64,000 nt of DNA, from positions 1-64,000 of the forward strand of contig NZ_JADEWZ010000009.1 in NCBI RefSeq assembly GCF_015207425.1. The letters run 5' to 3'. A program made the translations under genes and the position numbers. This document shows, in pieces, positions 1-9,955 of the stretch. Position 1 is the first letter of the stretch, and every line of letters starts with the position of its first letter. The DNA is from Lusitaniella coriacea LEGE 07157 (GTDB lineage Bacteria; Cyanobacteriota; Cyanobacteriia; Cyanobacteriales; Spirulinaceae). The notes under the pieces were generated by a model. That model had not been told where the DNA came from. It was given only the letters and a program-made list of their open reading frames with translations, and did no database searches.

Positions 1-1089
1 GGGTGACGGGGGGACATCTTGTGTGCTATCTCTCTCTTCTTTGTGTCCTGAGAAGTTGATGGGGGGACGGGTTGTGGCTACTTCTGGCGGTGTTTTCTCG
101 TGAATTGTCCATCCCCCCCTTTCGTCGGTTTCCACTTCCATGAAATCCGATACGGTGGGTAAATAGTCTGTTTCGCCATCGAGACGGGGACGACAAGCGA
201 GTAACCCTTTGGTGTAGGGATGTTGGGGGTGAAAGAAGATGCGATCACGCGCTTCCATTTCAACAATTTTTCCCTTGTACATCACCGCAACGGTATCGGC
301 AATTTCGGCAATGACTCCCAAATCATGGGTAATAAAAATCAAGGACATATTTCGCGCCGCGCACAATTCCCGGAGAAGATCGAGAATGGTGGCTTGAACG
401 GTGACATCCAGCGCTGTGGTGGGTTCGTCTGCAATCAAAAGGGTGGGGTTGCACGCGATCGCCATTGCAATCATCACCCGTTGCAACTGTCCGCCTGAGA
501 GTTCATGGGGATAGCGTTTGAGGATGGCGGCTTTTTGTTCGTTAATTTCCTGATTAATTGCGCGCAAAGTGGATTGTTCCGGAGCAAATTCTTCTTGAGA
601 ATTTTGCCCTTCCAAATCCCCTCTAAGCTGCTCGTCGCTGGGAATGAGGCGAACTTCTTGAAGCGCCGCGATCGCGCGCCGTCTTGCTTCTGCGGAAGAC
701 ACCGATTGATGCAATTGAATCGCTTCGGTTAGCTGAAACCCAATGGTATAAACCGGATTCAGAGAACTCATCGGTTCTTGGAAGATCATCGCCACCTCTC
801 CCCCTCGGAAAGTCCGCCGCTTTTCTTCCGTAAGATTGAGCAAATTAACTGCTTTTGCGCCTGCTTCGGGACTAAATAGGATTTCTCCTTGACTAATCTT
901 CCCCGTCGGCGGCAATAGCCCCATAATCGCTAAGGAGGTGACCGATTTTCCCGAACCCGACTCCCCTACAATTCCCAGCGTTTGACCGCGTTTGAGTCGA
1001 ACGGTAATCCCATCAACCGCGACAACTGTTTTCTCATCGGTGGCAAACTGGACTTGTAAGTTGCGGATATCTAGAACAAGGTCACTCAT
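1..1089 (-). CDS. Dipeptide/oligopeptide ABC transporter ATP-binding protein (3' end beyond window)
   Basis: ATPase that powers import of peptides or similar solutes across the inner membrane. The start ATG lies at 1087-1089 and the frame is open to base 1, so the C-terminus is missing. Seen: Walker A GESGSGKS near residue 43, the Q-loop in [12 protein letters not shown], the ABC signature HELSGGQ, Walker B LLIADEPT, and the H-loop ITHDLGVI. An insertion of about 40 residues lies between the Q-loop and the signature. After the first ATPase domain comes the linker [18 protein letters not shown], which is the DppD/OppD C-terminal pattern. The frame then runs on through a low-complexity stretch, which is how double-ATPase (OppDF-fused, YejF-like) proteins look. 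I infer that a second ATPase domain follows outside the window. No permease genes are visible, so the substrate is unknown. Confidence 0.9.
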   Translation of the reverse strand, partial: MSDLVLDIRNLQVQFATDEKTVVAVDGITVRLKRGQTLGIVGESGSGKSVTSLAIMGLLPPTGKISQGEILFSPEAGAKAVNLLNLTEEKRRTFRGGEVAMIFQEPMSSLNPVYTIGFQLTEAIQLHQSVSSAEARRRAIAALQEVRLIPSDEQLRGDLEGQNSQEEFAPEQSTLRAINQEINEQKAAILKRYPHELSGGQLQRVMIAMAIACNPTLLIADEPTTALDVTVQATILDLLRELCAARNMSLIFITHDLGVIAEIADTVAVMYKGKIVEMEARDRIFFHPQHPYTKGLLACRPRLDGETDYLPTVSDFMEVETDERGGWTIHEKTPPEVATTRPPINFSGHKEERDSTQDVPPSP

Positions 1090-1344
1090 AGCGATTGAAG
1101 GCGGAAGTTGTATTGATTCTAATTATCCTAGTGTATTAATCGCGATCTGTCCGAATTTGCCATTACTTCACGGTTTGAACTCGCGCGAGTTTCATTTCAA
1201 TTGCAAAATTTTCCAAGAAATCGAGGATAAATTTTGATGCTGCGATCGCGCGATACTTCAGTCAACAGTTATCAGGGAATGCCGCCAACTCCTCTCCCCC
1301 AGCTCACCTTCACCGATGTTTTAATACTCCTGGTTATAGCTATA

Positions 1345-3531
1345 TTAGGCGATCGCGAAAATATTATTGTGGTTTAGTGACAGTCCCGCACTCAATGCCG
1401 CGACTTGAACTTGCGCCGTTCCTCCAATACCATCTTGGTCAAAGAATAGATTGCCATTGGCGAAATCGTAAATGAACCGATGACTGAAACTAGAAGCGGA
1501 AGAACCGAGAGTAAATTGCGCGGACGCGATCGCGGAATTCGCCACCAAACCACCGCCAAACCCCGACGCAGAAACCACAATCCAATCCTCAACGCCATTG
1601 AAATCAACAATCTGATCGATGCCTTCAACAGGGGAATAGAACGTAAAGTAATCGCTTCCACCGCCACCAATTAGGATATCTGTTTCCCCTTCTCCAATCA
1701 TCCAATCGTTCCCCTCGCGACCCATCAACAGATCGTTCCCTGTACCGCCGCGAAGGACATCATTGCCAAATCCCCCATCTACAACATCGTTTCCTGTATT
1801 CCCTTTAAGAGTGTCGTCCCCTCCGTTCCCTTGGAGATAATCGTCACCGCGATCTCCCTGGAGAAGATTGGCAACGCTATTCCCAACCATCGTGTCATCG
1901 CCATCGCCGCCAAAAGCATTTTCAATCAACGTCCCAATTCCAATACTCAAAGTATTACCCGCCAAGAAATTAACAGATCCCGGATTGAGATTCAGGTAAC
2001 TATTGGAGGTAATTGCCGCAGCATTAATCGTATCGACTCCGGATGTATCGTTGAGAATGCGGCGAGAGAAAGAATCGCTATAGTTGGCGAACTCGTTGGT
2101 GTAAATGTAAGTATCGTTCGCACTTTCCAAATCGCCGTATAAATTGAGCATCCAGCTATTGAGAACGCCAACATCTTGACCCGCCAAATCGCGAACGTTC
2201 AGCGTCCAATCTCCGGCGCTATTTTCTCCCCAGTAATGGGTACTGGAGAGTGTAAAGAGGATATCCTTACCGTCATCAAGACGATTCCCCGGTCGATTGA
2301 CCAGAACGCTTTCAGTCCCATCGGGAGAGGCTAGAGTGACGACAAGATTGCCTCTCCAAGGATGGGTTAGATTGAGCGCGACCTCAACGGAATCTATATC
2401 TAAACCCCCACCCACCGCGATTGTGCTGCTAATTCCAGTGGCGTTATTATCGGGAATCAATCGATTCACCAAACGGGATTGAGAGATGGAGTACTCGTTA
2501 TCCCAACGGCTTGAGCTTTGCCAGGTTTCTGCTAAACGTACCGCAGCATGAGCATCCACCAGTCCAAAACCAAAATTGTGGCTGACGTGCAAGCCGCCAC
2601 CGTTCCAATTGGTTGCGCCATTTGTTTCCCAACCGGAATTCGCGCGATCGGTTTGGCGTGCGGAATAAGCTAGGATTTCTTGGATATCTCGATAACCCAA
2701 ATTGGAATTCGCTTCCAACATTAAGGCAATTACGCCGGATACCATCGGTGCAGCAGCAGAAGTACCATTAAAGTTGTATCTATAGTCAGATGGATCGTCG
2801 CCATCCGTTCCTCTACGGTCAGTTGTAACAACTGTGCCTCTGATAGGACTGCCAAACCCTGAGACTAATATCGACGCGCCGGGGGTACTGTAACCGGAGA
2901 TAGTTCCATCTGCATTGGCAGCAGCGACAGTAATGACGCGGCGAGAGTTCTGGAAATTATGATAATTGGTATTGTTTCCTTCCGCGCGATCGTTCCCTGC
3001 GGCAAATACAATTGCCGTTCCCAGTCCATTTCGTCCATTGACGACTGCATTTCTAATGGCTTGTCCGGCTGAGGCAAAGGTTGCCGAGTCGAAGTTATCA
3101 AAAAAGAATTCTGGATATCCCCAGCTATTGTTAACGACATCGAAGTTAACCGCATCTCTCAATGCGTTTGCAACAGCATCAATATTAGTTGCGCGGAACC
3201 CTATGAGGGTTGCACCAAAGGCAACTCCTACACCGCCGATGCCATTTTCCGCTTCCGCACCAATAATTCCTGCAACAGCAGTTCCGTGACTGTCTGTTCT
3301 CGGATTTCCAAAGGGAATGAAATCGTTGTCGTTATAGTCGTAATCGTTAAATCTGTCGTAATTATCGTTGAGATCGGGGTGTAAGTAATCGAATCCGTCG
3401 TCAATGACCCCCACGCGCACGCCACGACCGGTATAGTCATCCCAAACCGATGTAACGTTGAGGTCTAGACCATTAGAATTGGACAGGTGCCATTGTTGGG
3501 AAAAGAGCGGATCTGAAGGAATAGTTGTCAT
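1345..3531 (-). CDS. Secreted S8 subtilisin-like protease with P domain and RTX repeats
   Basis: Calcium-dependent serine endopeptidase of 728 residues. The catalytic triad is visible as Asp44 (GVIDDG), His82 (DSHGTAVAG) and Ser258 (NGTSAAAP), with Asn180 as the oxyanion residue. Residues 360-470 form a proprotein-convertase P (Homo B) domain. Residues 535-625 hold several GGxGNDxLxG nonapeptides, which bind calcium and mark RTX exoproteins. There is no N-terminal signal peptide and no propeptide of normal length: the mature-like domain begins almost at once with FSQQWHL. This fits export by a type I (HlyBD-TolC) route using a C-terminal signal. No type I export genes are adjacent, so the exporter must be elsewhere. 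The gene is monocistronic. Confidence 0.93.
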   Translation of the reverse strand: MTTIPSDPLFSQQWHLSNSNGLDLNVTSVWDDYTGRGVRVGVIDDGFDYLHPDLNDNYDRFNDYDYNDNDFIPFGNPRTDSHGTAVAGIIGAEAENGIGGVGVAFGATLIGFRATNIDAVANALRDAVNFDVVNNSWGYPEFFFDNFDSATFASAGQAIRNAVVNGRNGLGTAIVFAAGNDRAEGNNTNYHNFQNSRRVITVAAANADGTISGYSTPGASILVSGFGSPIRGTVVTTDRRGTDGDDPSDYRYNFNGTSAAAPMVSGVIALMLEANSNLGYRDIQEILAYSARQTDRANSGWETNGATNWNGGGLHVSHNFGFGLVDAHAAVRLAETWQSSSRWDNEYSISQSRLVNRLIPDNNATGISSTIAVGGGLDIDSVEVALNLTHPWRGNLVVTLASPDGTESVLVNRPGNRLDDGKDILFTLSSTHYWGENSAGDWTLNVRDLAGQDVGVLNSWMLNLYGDLESANDTYIYTNEFANYSDSFSRRILNDTSGVDTINAAAITSNSYLNLNPGSVNFLAGNTLSIGIGTLIENAFGGDGDDTMVGNSVANLLQGDRGDDYLQGNGGDDTLKGNTGNDVVDGGFGNDVLRGGTGNDLLMGREGNDWMIGEGETDILIGGGGSDYFTFYSPVEGIDQIVDFNGVEDWIVVSASGFGGGLVANSAIASAQFTLGSSASSFSHRFIYDFANGNLFFDQDGIGGTAQVQVAALSAGLSLNHNNIFAIA

Positions 3532-3727
3532 AATTTTATTTTCTAACTCTTCTTGTACAGGGATATATTTCTAAGCTAGATATAAATATGCACGTTTTTA
3601 GTTGGCACTGTTTCAATGAAGTGCTGAGTTACGCTGAGAGAGCGATACTTCAAGTATTTGGGAAATCGTTGAGTTTTATGAAGACTGCGTGCGCTTTCTA
3701 AGCAGGTAAAATTTCTCACTCATTTAA

Positions 3728-4873
3728 TTATGCGCATGAGTTTAAATCGTTAGCAACGAATTCGGCTAATTGTTGCAACTGTGCTTTTCGCTGTTCCATT
3801 TTTGGAGTTTCGTCTAATTCTGCGGCGTTGAGGATGGTTTCCCAACGATAAACCCAATCGTGTTTTAGGAGGGAGTTGATGATGTTTTCTCGTCGGATTT
3901 TTGCAAGGCGTTCCGGTTGAGTATCGAGGCGCGCGATCGCGTCTAAAATATCTTCAGTATGAAAAGGCATCCGAATGACTGCATCCGACCAATCAAAATA
4001 GTGTTTAAATGTTTCATTTTCTGGATAATCACCTAACATTACTGCTCCCGCAGCCGCACCTTCAAAAAAACGCGGTCCAAATTCCGATTGCTCGCCAATG
4101 TGAGAGGGTTCGTTGACTTTTGCTCGATTGACAATAAAATAACGACTTCTGGCAATTGTTTGGGAAAGGAGCGTTCGATGTTCTTGAGGGTTGTAAACAG
4201 AAAAGCTTTTTGCCGTATCGTAGAAGTAAAAAATTTTCTCCTGCTCAAAGGCTTGCAATAAAATATTGTGGGTCATTGGCGAACGACGGCCCATATTTAA
4301 CACATCAATACAGCGGGAAGGTGGATTGGGATAGGGACAAAATTTTACTGCATCGATTCCTGCGGGTAAGTAGGTACAAGGTCGTTTTGTTATTCGTTCA
4401 ACTTCTGCAAGACTATCGCGAACGCCGAGGAAAATGCAGTCGAAATCGTGCAGGAGTTTGAGAAAAGGTTGAAAAACTGGAATATCTTTCAACCAGATTT
4501 CTTCTAGGTAACAAATTGCTTTTTTGCATTGCTTGCGCCATCCTTTAATTGAGTTGAGAGTGAGGATATCTAAAGGATGTTGGAAATAGGCAAAGAATAA
4601 GGGATAATTTTTGCTTAATCGAATAGGATTGGGATCGGGTTTTAAGGTATCTGCAAGACGGCTCGATCGCAGGTATCGTTTGATCAGCCCATAAATTTTC
4701 AAAGAGAAATCGTAGGAATGTTCGGGAAGAATCCAATCTATGTCATTCAGGCGCGCGATCGCGTCCTCAAATTCATAATTGCTACAACGAGAAACATGAT
4801 CCTGAAGCTTGCGTTGTGATAAGAGTAGCACTCGCGAATTCTTTTGAGAATCGAGGTTTAGAGGTGAGGACAT
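3728..4873 (-). CDS. CgeB-like glycosyltransferase (GT-B fold)
   Basis: Probable sugar-nucleotide-dependent glycosyltransferase of 381 residues in the cytoplasm. The first half contains FFAYFQHPLD and DCIFLGVRDSLAEVERI, followed by CTYLPAGID, a linker typical of group 1 enzymes. The C-terminal half has RFFEGAAAGAVMLGDYPEN, the equivalent of the EX7E/donor-binding region of CgeB-like and GT1-like enzymes (usually RxFEAxAxG). Substrate and product cannot be read from the sequence. It lies 200 bp from, and divergent to, the aminopeptidase-like gene at 5080. That family is found in polysaccharide loci, so a role in surface glycan synthesis is a reasonable inference. Confidence 0.75.
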   Translation of the reverse strand: MSSPLNLDSQKNSRVLLLSQRKLQDHVSRCSNYEFEDAIARLNDIDWILPEHSYDFSLKIYGLIKRYLRSSRLADTLKPDPNPIRLSKNYPLFFAYFQHPLDILTLNSIKGWRKQCKKAICYLEEIWLKDIPVFQPFLKLLHDFDCIFLGVRDSLAEVERITKRPCTYLPAGIDAVKFCPYPNPPSRCIDVLNMGRRSPMTHNILLQAFEQEKIFYFYDTAKSFSVYNPQEHRTLLSQTIARSRYFIVNRAKVNEPSHIGEQSEFGPRFFEGAAAGAVMLGDYPENETFKHYFDWSDAVIRMPFHTEDILDAIARLDTQPERLAKIRRENIINSLLKHDWVYRWETILNAAELDETPKMEQRKAQLQQLAEFVANDLNSCA

Positions 4874-5079
4874 TTTTATCTTGGATCGTAAGTGTAAGAT
4901 TCACCTAAATTGGGTATTGAGCGATCCCTATAAAAGTCATCAATCCCAAACCCTGTTATGAGTTTAGAAGTTAGAATAGCGCTTTCGCTGAATTTACGTT
5001 GTCAATCGCGAAAAAAAGAAATCACTTGTAACAAACATCGTAGAATTTTACAACAAGTCTGTAAATAACTCAAATTCAA

Positions 5080-6393
5080 ATGAATTCTCTTAAGATCGAT
5101 TTAACATCCGAAGCCGATCGCGTTGGTCAAGAAATGTATCAACTGGTCGAGAGATTATATCCTCTTTGCCGGAGTATTACGGGTGATGGCGTTCGAGAAA
5201 CCTTAAAAACCCTAAAAAATTCGATCCCTTTAAACATTTGTGAAGTTCCTAGCGGAACGGCAGTTTTTGATTGGACGATTCCCAAAGAATGGAATATTCG
5301 CTCGGCTTGGATTAAAAACGATCGTGGCGAGAAAGTGGTTGATTTCCAAGATTGCAATTTACACGTTTTGAGTTATAGCATTCCTATTCATTGCAAGCTT
5401 TCTTTGACGGAATTAAAACAACATTTATATACAATTCCCTCGCATCCTGATTGGATTCCCTATCGCACTTCTTACTATAAGGAAAACTGGGGCTTTTGTT
5501 TGAGTCACGAGCAATATACACAACTGCAAGAGGGTGAATACGAAGTATATATTGATTCGTCTTTAGAAGATGGTTCTTTGACTTATGGCGAGTATTATCT
5601 CCCTGGAGAAACGAAGGATGAAATTTTGATTTCCTGTCATATTTGCCATCCTTCTTTGTGCAATGATAATCTTTCGGGAATCACGATCGCGTCCTTTCTA
5701 GCCAAATCCCTCAAAGAACAGTCTCGCCGCTATTCCTATCGCTTCTTATTTGTCCCCGGAACCATTGGCGCGATCGCGTGGCTTGCTTTAAATGAGTCGA
5801 AAGTCAGTCAAATTAAGCACGGTTTAGTGTTAACTTGTTTGGGAGATTCCGGTTCGTTTACCTACAAAAAAAGTCGCCGAGGAAATGCCGAGATCGATCG
5901 CGCGGTGGAATACGTTTTGCAACAGTCCGGACAAGCCCATGAAATTGTCGAATTTTCCCCCTATGGCTACGACGAACGGCAATATTGTTCTCCTGGATTC
6001 AATCTCGCTGTCGGGTGTTTTATGCGCTCCCCCCACGGGACTTTTCCCGAATATCACACCTCTGCGGACAATTTAGACTTCATCACCCCCGAACAATTAG
6101 GCGATTCCTGGATTCAATGCCGCTCGATTCTGCAAGTCCTAGAAGGCAATCGGCGCTACATCAACCAAAATCCGAAGTGCGAACCCCAATTGGGCAAACG
6201 GGGGCTATACGAACCGATTGGCGGTCATCTCGCTGATGAAACCTATCGTATGGCAATGTTGTGGGTGCTGAACTTATCTGATGGAACCCATTCCCTGTTG
6301 CAGATTGCCCGAAGATCGCGAATGCCCTTCGACGCGATCGCGCGAGCCGTTGAGTTATTGTCGGAAAAGGGTTTGCTGGTAGAAGCAGAGTGA
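5080..6393 (+). CDS. DUF4910 family zinc aminopeptidase-like protein
   Basis: Protein of 437 residues in the family formerly called DUF2172/COG4310: an M28-like aminopeptidase core plus a C-terminal winged-helix domain. The N-terminus (residues 15-40, RLYPLCRSITGDGVRET) is the family signature. The metal-site segment ISCHICHPSLCNDN with LSGI is intact near residue 186, as is the later SPHGTFPEYHTSADN segment that supplies further ligands. The last 80 residues (LNLSDGTHSLLQIA...) form the helix-turn-helix tail. Members occur in exopolysaccharide and antibiotic clusters, but their substrate is not established. It overlaps the start of the downstream dehydrogenase by a few bases, so the two are probably translated from one mRNA. 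Confidence 0.85.
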   Translation: MNSLKIDLTSEADRVGQEMYQLVERLYPLCRSITGDGVRETLKTLKNSIPLNICEVPSGTAVFDWTIPKEWNIRSAWIKNDRGEKVVDFQDCNLHVLSYSIPIHCKLSLTELKQHLYTIPSHPDWIPYRTSYYKENWGFCLSHEQYTQLQEGEYEVYIDSSLEDGSLTYGEYYLPGETKDEILISCHICHPSLCNDNLSGITIASFLAKSLKEQSRRYSYRFLFVPGTIGAIAWLALNESKVSQIKHGLVLTCLGDSGSFTYKKSRRGNAEIDRAVEYVLQQSGQAHEIVEFSPYGYDERQYCSPGFNLAVGCFMRSPHGTFPEYHTSADNLDFITPEQLGDSWIQCRSILQVLEGNRRYINQNPKCEPQLGKRGLYEPIGGHLADETYRMAMLWVLNLSDGTHSLLQIARRSRMPFDAIARAVELLSEKGLLVEAE

Positions 6394-6395
6394 AA

Positions 6396-7127
6396 ATGGG
6401 AGTATTTACAGATCAAATTGCAGTGGTAACCGGGGCGAGTAGTGGGATTGGGAGCGCGATCGCGCGAGAACTTGCCAAGCACGGTGCAACCATTTGTTTG
6501 GTAGGACGGCGTTTGGATGCCTTGGACGCTGTTACGCGAGATATTCAAAAAACTTCACCCGCCTCAAAATATTACGCCGTCGAACTCGCTCAAGAGGGCG
6601 AAATTCAACAATTCGCGCAAGATATTCAAAACACCTTCAACCGCGTCGATATTCTCGTTCACAGTGCCGGAGTTTTCTCAATGGGGAGTATTGAGACGAC
6701 ACCCGTTTCTAACTTAGACTGGCAGTACGCCATCAACGTCCGCGCCCCCTACTGTCTCACCCAAGCCTTACTCCCCGCCCTCAAACGCGCGCAAGGGCAG
6801 ATCGTTTTCATCAATTCCAGCGTCGGATTGCAAGCCAGGGCAACAGTAGGAGTCTATGCCGCCACCAAACACGCCCTCCGCGCGATCGCGGACAGCTTGA
6901 GAGCAGAAGTCAATCCCGCAGGCGTTCGCGTTCTCAGCCTTTATCTCGGACGCACTGCAACCCCCATGCAAGAAGCCGCCTGCAAAATAGAAAGCAAACC
7001 CTACCTTCCCCAAAACCTCTTACAACCAGAAGATATCGCCGCAGTCGTCGCCAACACCCTCAGTTTGCCCAGAAGCGCCGAAGTGACCGATATTCAAATC
7101 AGACCCCAGATGAAACCGACGCGGTGA
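6396..7127 (+). CDS. SDR family NAD(P)-dependent oxidoreductase
   Basis: Classical short-chain dehydrogenase of about 243 residues with a Rossmann fold. The cofactor motif TGASSGIG follows the first beta strand. NSSV (structural Asn and catalytic Ser region) and YAATK (catalytic Tyr and Lys) are present. An Arg-rich VGRR after the second strand suggests NADP(H) preference. I chose ATG 6396; an in-frame GTG at 6390 is the alternative and would overlap the upstream TGA. The gene is coupled to the DUF4910 gene, which suggests a shared pathway. The substrate is unknown. Downstream, 7128-7371 holds only low-complexity dispersed repeat. Confidence 0.88.
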   Translation: MGVFTDQIAVVTGASSGIGSAIARELAKHGATICLVGRRLDALDAVTRDIQKTSPASKYYAVELAQEGEIQQFAQDIQNTFNRVDILVHSAGVFSMGSIETTPVSNLDWQYAINVRAPYCLTQALLPALKRAQGQIVFINSSVGLQARATVGVYAATKHALRAIADSLRAEVNPAGVRVLSLYLGRTATPMQEAACKIESKPYLPQNLLQPEDIAAVVANTLSLPRSAEVTDIQIRPQMKPTR

Positions 7128-7371
7128 GTTATGATGTTCGGCTGAATCGCAACAGTCGGGATTGACACGGAGAGCCGGGAGCAGAGGGACGGGGAGACTG
7201 GGGGACTGGGAGACAATTCGCAATCCTTCTGCCTTTTGCCATAACAATGGGCAACTAAGAGGATTTGGTATGATGCGGTGAGAAATCTTCCATCCCTTCA
7301 GCCGTCTGCCGTCTGCCGTCTGCCTTCCCCTACCCTTGCGTTCGTGACCCCAATCATCTCGCTATATTACC

Positions 7372-7779
7372 GTGAGCCAACTTGTTTGCCCCAAATGTCG
7401 CGCCCTGTTAAACCCCGTCGTTTATGCAGAGATTGAAGTCGATCGCTGTCCCGATTGTGGTGGAATTTGGTTCGATGCCCAAGAAGCAGAAGACCTAAAA
7501 ACAATTAAAGGATCGGAAAGTCTGGATGCGGGCAATCCAGAAATTGGCGAGCAATTCAACGAAATGGAAGAAGACACCCCTTGTCCTCGCTGCAATGTTT
7601 CCCTACGGGGAATGCTAGACATCGATCGCTACAGCATCTGGTACGAACAATGCCCCCAGTGCCGGGGAATGTGGTTGGATGCGGGGGAGTTTAAGCAATT
7701 TCGGCAAAACTTTCGTCCGAAGACTTGGCGCGATCGCGTGAAAAAATTCTTTCGCTGGAAAAAGAAACGATCGCGCTAA
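7372..7779 (+). CDS. Tandem zf-TFIIB zinc-ribbon protein
   Basis: Protein of 135 residues beginning at GTG 7372. It has two zinc ribbons of the zf-TFIIB family: CPKC at residue 6 with CPDCGGIWFD about 20 residues later, then CPRC with CPQCRGMWLDAGE. Both copies keep all four cysteines and the GxWxD tail. The C-terminus is strongly basic (KKFFRWKKKRSR), which suggests nucleic-acid or membrane-surface contact. The function of these short proteins is not established. It sits in a loose plus-strand run of small soluble enzymes. Confidence 0.85.
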   Translation: MSQLVCPKCRALLNPVVYAEIEVDRCPDCGGIWFDAQEAEDLKTIKGSESLDAGNPEIGEQFNEMEEDTPCPRCNVSLRGMLDIDRYSIWYEQCPQCRGMWLDAGEFKQFRQNFRPKTWRDRVKKFFRWKKKRSR

Positions 7780-7818
7780 AGTAAAGATTAGTAAACACGG
7801 TCATTCGGGAGGAAACCC

Positions 7819-8301
7819 TTGCTAGACGAACAAGCAAAAAAAACAATGCTGCGCAAAATTCCCCACGGTCTTTACGTATGTGGGGTCAAAGATGGCGAAG
7901 AACTCAACGGTTTCACCGTCAGTTGGCTCATGCAGTCCTCTTTCAAACCGCCAATGGTCATCAACTGCGTCAAACAAGATTCCGGTTCCCACGCCATGCT
8001 CAAAAAAAGCGGCGTATTTACCATCAGCTTCCTCGACAGTTCTCAAAAAGAAATTGCTGCAAAATTCTTCAAACCCCAACGGCGCGTGGGCGACAAACTC
8101 GCCGATATCGACTTCACTTTGGGCGAGCAAACCGGATGCCCCATCTTAACCGACTCCCTCGGCTACATTGAGTGTAAAGTCGTGGGTGCGTTGGAGCAAA
8201 GCGATCATACCGTATTCCTCGGCGAGGTGATTGGCGCGGGAATTCACCGGGAAGGTGCGCCTCTCCTCCTGGAAAATACTGGATGGCAATACGGCGGTTA
8301 A
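7819..8301 (+). CDS. Flavin reductase-like FMN-binding protein
   Basis: Protein of 160 residues in the flavin reductase-like domain family (split beta-barrel, FMN-binding). The hallmark opening IPHGLYVCG and the FMN-contact stretch FTVSWLMQSSFKPPMV are present, as is the conserved GCPIL segment before the last strands. The initiation codon is TTG at 7819, supported by a GGAGGA Shine-Dalgarno sequence about 8 bases upstream. Homologues transfer electrons from NAD(P)H to flavin or act as stand-alone flavoproteins; the partner here is unknown. Confidence 0.87.
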   Translation: MLDEQAKKTMLRKIPHGLYVCGVKDGEELNGFTVSWLMQSSFKPPMVINCVKQDSGSHAMLKKSGVFTISFLDSSQKEIAAKFFKPQRRVGDKLADIDFTLGEQTGCPILTDSLGYIECKVVGALEQSDHTVFLGEVIGAGIHREGAPLLLENTGWQYGG

Positions 8302-8360
8302 GCTACCTTCCCCCTTTCTGCCTCCTGCCATCTGCCTTCAATTGACAACTGATAATAACC

Positions 8361-8714
8361 ATGCCACTGATTAAAGTTCAATCTTCCGTCACCGCACCCG
8401 ATAAAACCCAAGTGGAAGGATTGCTCAAACACTTATCCTCCAAATTATCCAAGCATCTGGGGAAATCCGAATCCTACGTCATGACTGCATTTGAGTCTGA
8501 CGTTCCCATGACTTTCGCCGGAACCACCGATCCCGCTTGCTTCATTGAAATTAAAAGCATCGGAACCATGAGTCCCGCGCAAACTAAAGCCATGAGCCAA
8601 GACTTTTGCCAGCAGGTCAAAGATTCCCTCGGCGTTCCCCCGGAAAGAACCTATTTGGAATTTGTGGATGCTAAAGGTGCAATGTGGGGATGGAATAGTT
8701 CTACTTTTGGTTAA
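8361..8714 (+). CDS. MIF-like tautomerase family protein
   Basis: Protein of 117 residues in the macrophage migration inhibitory factor branch of the tautomerase superfamily. Pro2 directly follows the initiator Met (MPLIKVQSS) and would be the catalytic base after Met removal. The downstream segments LGKSESYVMTAFE, ACFIEIKSIG and NRTYLEF-like ERTYLEFVD match the MIF strand order. The length is normal for the family, which forms trimers. Bacterial members show phenylpyruvate or dopachrome tautomerase activity in vitro; the physiological substrate is not known. Confidence 0.9.
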   Translation: MPLIKVQSSVTAPDKTQVEGLLKHLSSKLSKHLGKSESYVMTAFESDVPMTFAGTTDPACFIEIKSIGTMSPAQTKAMSQDFCQQVKDSLGVPPERTYLEFVDAKGAMWGWNSSTFG

Positions 8715-8816
8715 TAAACTCAGAAACAACTCAATCTCAATCGTTGACTGTAGGGGCGCAAGCATTGCGCCCAATCCCCTTCTATTTTTATTTAACTTCG
8801 CCCAACAACCGCACCT

Positions 8817-9626
8817 ATGAACGATTTTTGGCAGACTGTTCTCACCTTTAGCCAAACCCTAACCGAGAAAATTGGCACGTCGTTACTTCGAGATTTTGGC
8901 AAAGTTAAAGCAACACAGAAATCGGACGGTTCTTTGGTGACAAAAGCGGATCGTTGGGCGGATGAAGAAATTCGGCGCGCGATCGCGGAAACCTTTCCCG
9001 AACATGGCGTTCTCTCCGAAGAAACCATCCACATTTTGCCCGAAAATGATTGGTGTTGGGTCATCGACCCCATTGACGGAACCACGAATTTTACCCACGG
9101 ATTGCCAATTTGGGGAATATCTCTGGGTCTTCTCTACAAAGGTACGCCCGTGTTTGGGGCGGTTCGCTTTCCCAAAATAAATCAATTCTTTCACGGGTAT
9201 TGGTACGGAAACTCTGGATTACAAGGGCCCACCGGAGCATTTCTCAATGGCGAACCCATCCACACGAGTTCTGAAGAACCGGGCGGTGGTCGTCTGTTCA
9301 ATCTCTGCGCGCGCAGCACGGCAATTGCTGCCAATCCGTTTCCCTGCAAGTTTCGACTCCTTGGCGTTGCCACCTACAATACCCTGCTCGTTGCCTGTGG
9401 CGCTGCCCTGGGGGGCGTAGAAGCCACGCCAAAAATTTGGGATATTGCAGCAGTTTGGGCGATCGTACAAGGAGCAGGGGGTGTTTGGGTCGCCCTGGAA
9501 CCCGAACCCGTCTTTCCCCTCCAACCGGGCGAACATTATGGCAGTCGCCCTTTTCCCAGTTTAGTGGCGAGTCGTTCGGAGTTGGTTCCAATCTTTAAGC
9601 CATTGGTGCAATGTATTGCAAAGTGA
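8817..9626 (+). CDS. Inositol monophosphatase family protein
   Basis: Magnesium-dependent, lithium-sensitive type phosphatase of 269 residues. Metal-binding residues are visible: the LSEE acidic pair at residues 67-70, DPIDGTTNF starting at Asp84, and the distal KIWDIAA motif near residue 208. All elements for a working phosphatase are present. Cyanobacterial members act on inositol-1-phosphate, on fructose- or PAP-type substrates, or on histidinol phosphate. The sequence alone does not decide which. It ends the plus-strand run and is followed by a gene-free stretch. Confidence 0.9.
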   Translation: MNDFWQTVLTFSQTLTEKIGTSLLRDFGKVKATQKSDGSLVTKADRWADEEIRRAIAETFPEHGVLSEETIHILPENDWCWVIDPIDGTTNFTHGLPIWGISLGLLYKGTPVFGAVRFPKINQFFHGYWYGNSGLQGPTGAFLNGEPIHTSSEEPGGGRLFNLCARSTAIAANPFPCKFRLLGVATYNTLLVACGAALGGVEATPKIWDIAAVWAIVQGAGGVWVALEPEPVFPLQPGEHYGSRPFPSLVASRSELVPIFKPLVQCIAK

Positions 9627-9955
9627 TGTAGCAAAAGGCAGTCCTATAAAATCCGTTTGAATCGCCCTAGTTAGGGCTGATGCGGAGATACGGTGAATTT
9701 TGATGATGGGCAATCTGAAGGATTTGATATCAGTGATATAGCGTTTTCAAATGAAGCGTGAAACCCAACACAGATTTCTTATATCCCCAAATAACACCTG
9801 TATCTCTTTCTACTTCTGCCTACTGCCTTTTGCCGTCACGTCCAGTTCCACATCCCAAACGAAAACGCTATAGCTGTAGCCATAACAGTTAGGGCAGCCT
9901 GATTATCAATACAGGAACTCTTTAATACCTAAGTTATAGGAATTGGTAAGCAAAT
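9627..9955. repeat. Gene-free stretch with a dispersed repeat
   Basis: No gene seen between the convergent neighbours. Roughly 9685-9733 (GATACGGTGAATTTT, then AAGGATTTGATATCA) is a diverged copy of the segment near 25817-25860, just left of the small mobile element at 25867. The rest is low-complexity text of the kind repeated between genes in large cyanobacterial genomes (TACTGCCTTTTGCCGTC). Confidence 0.6.
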
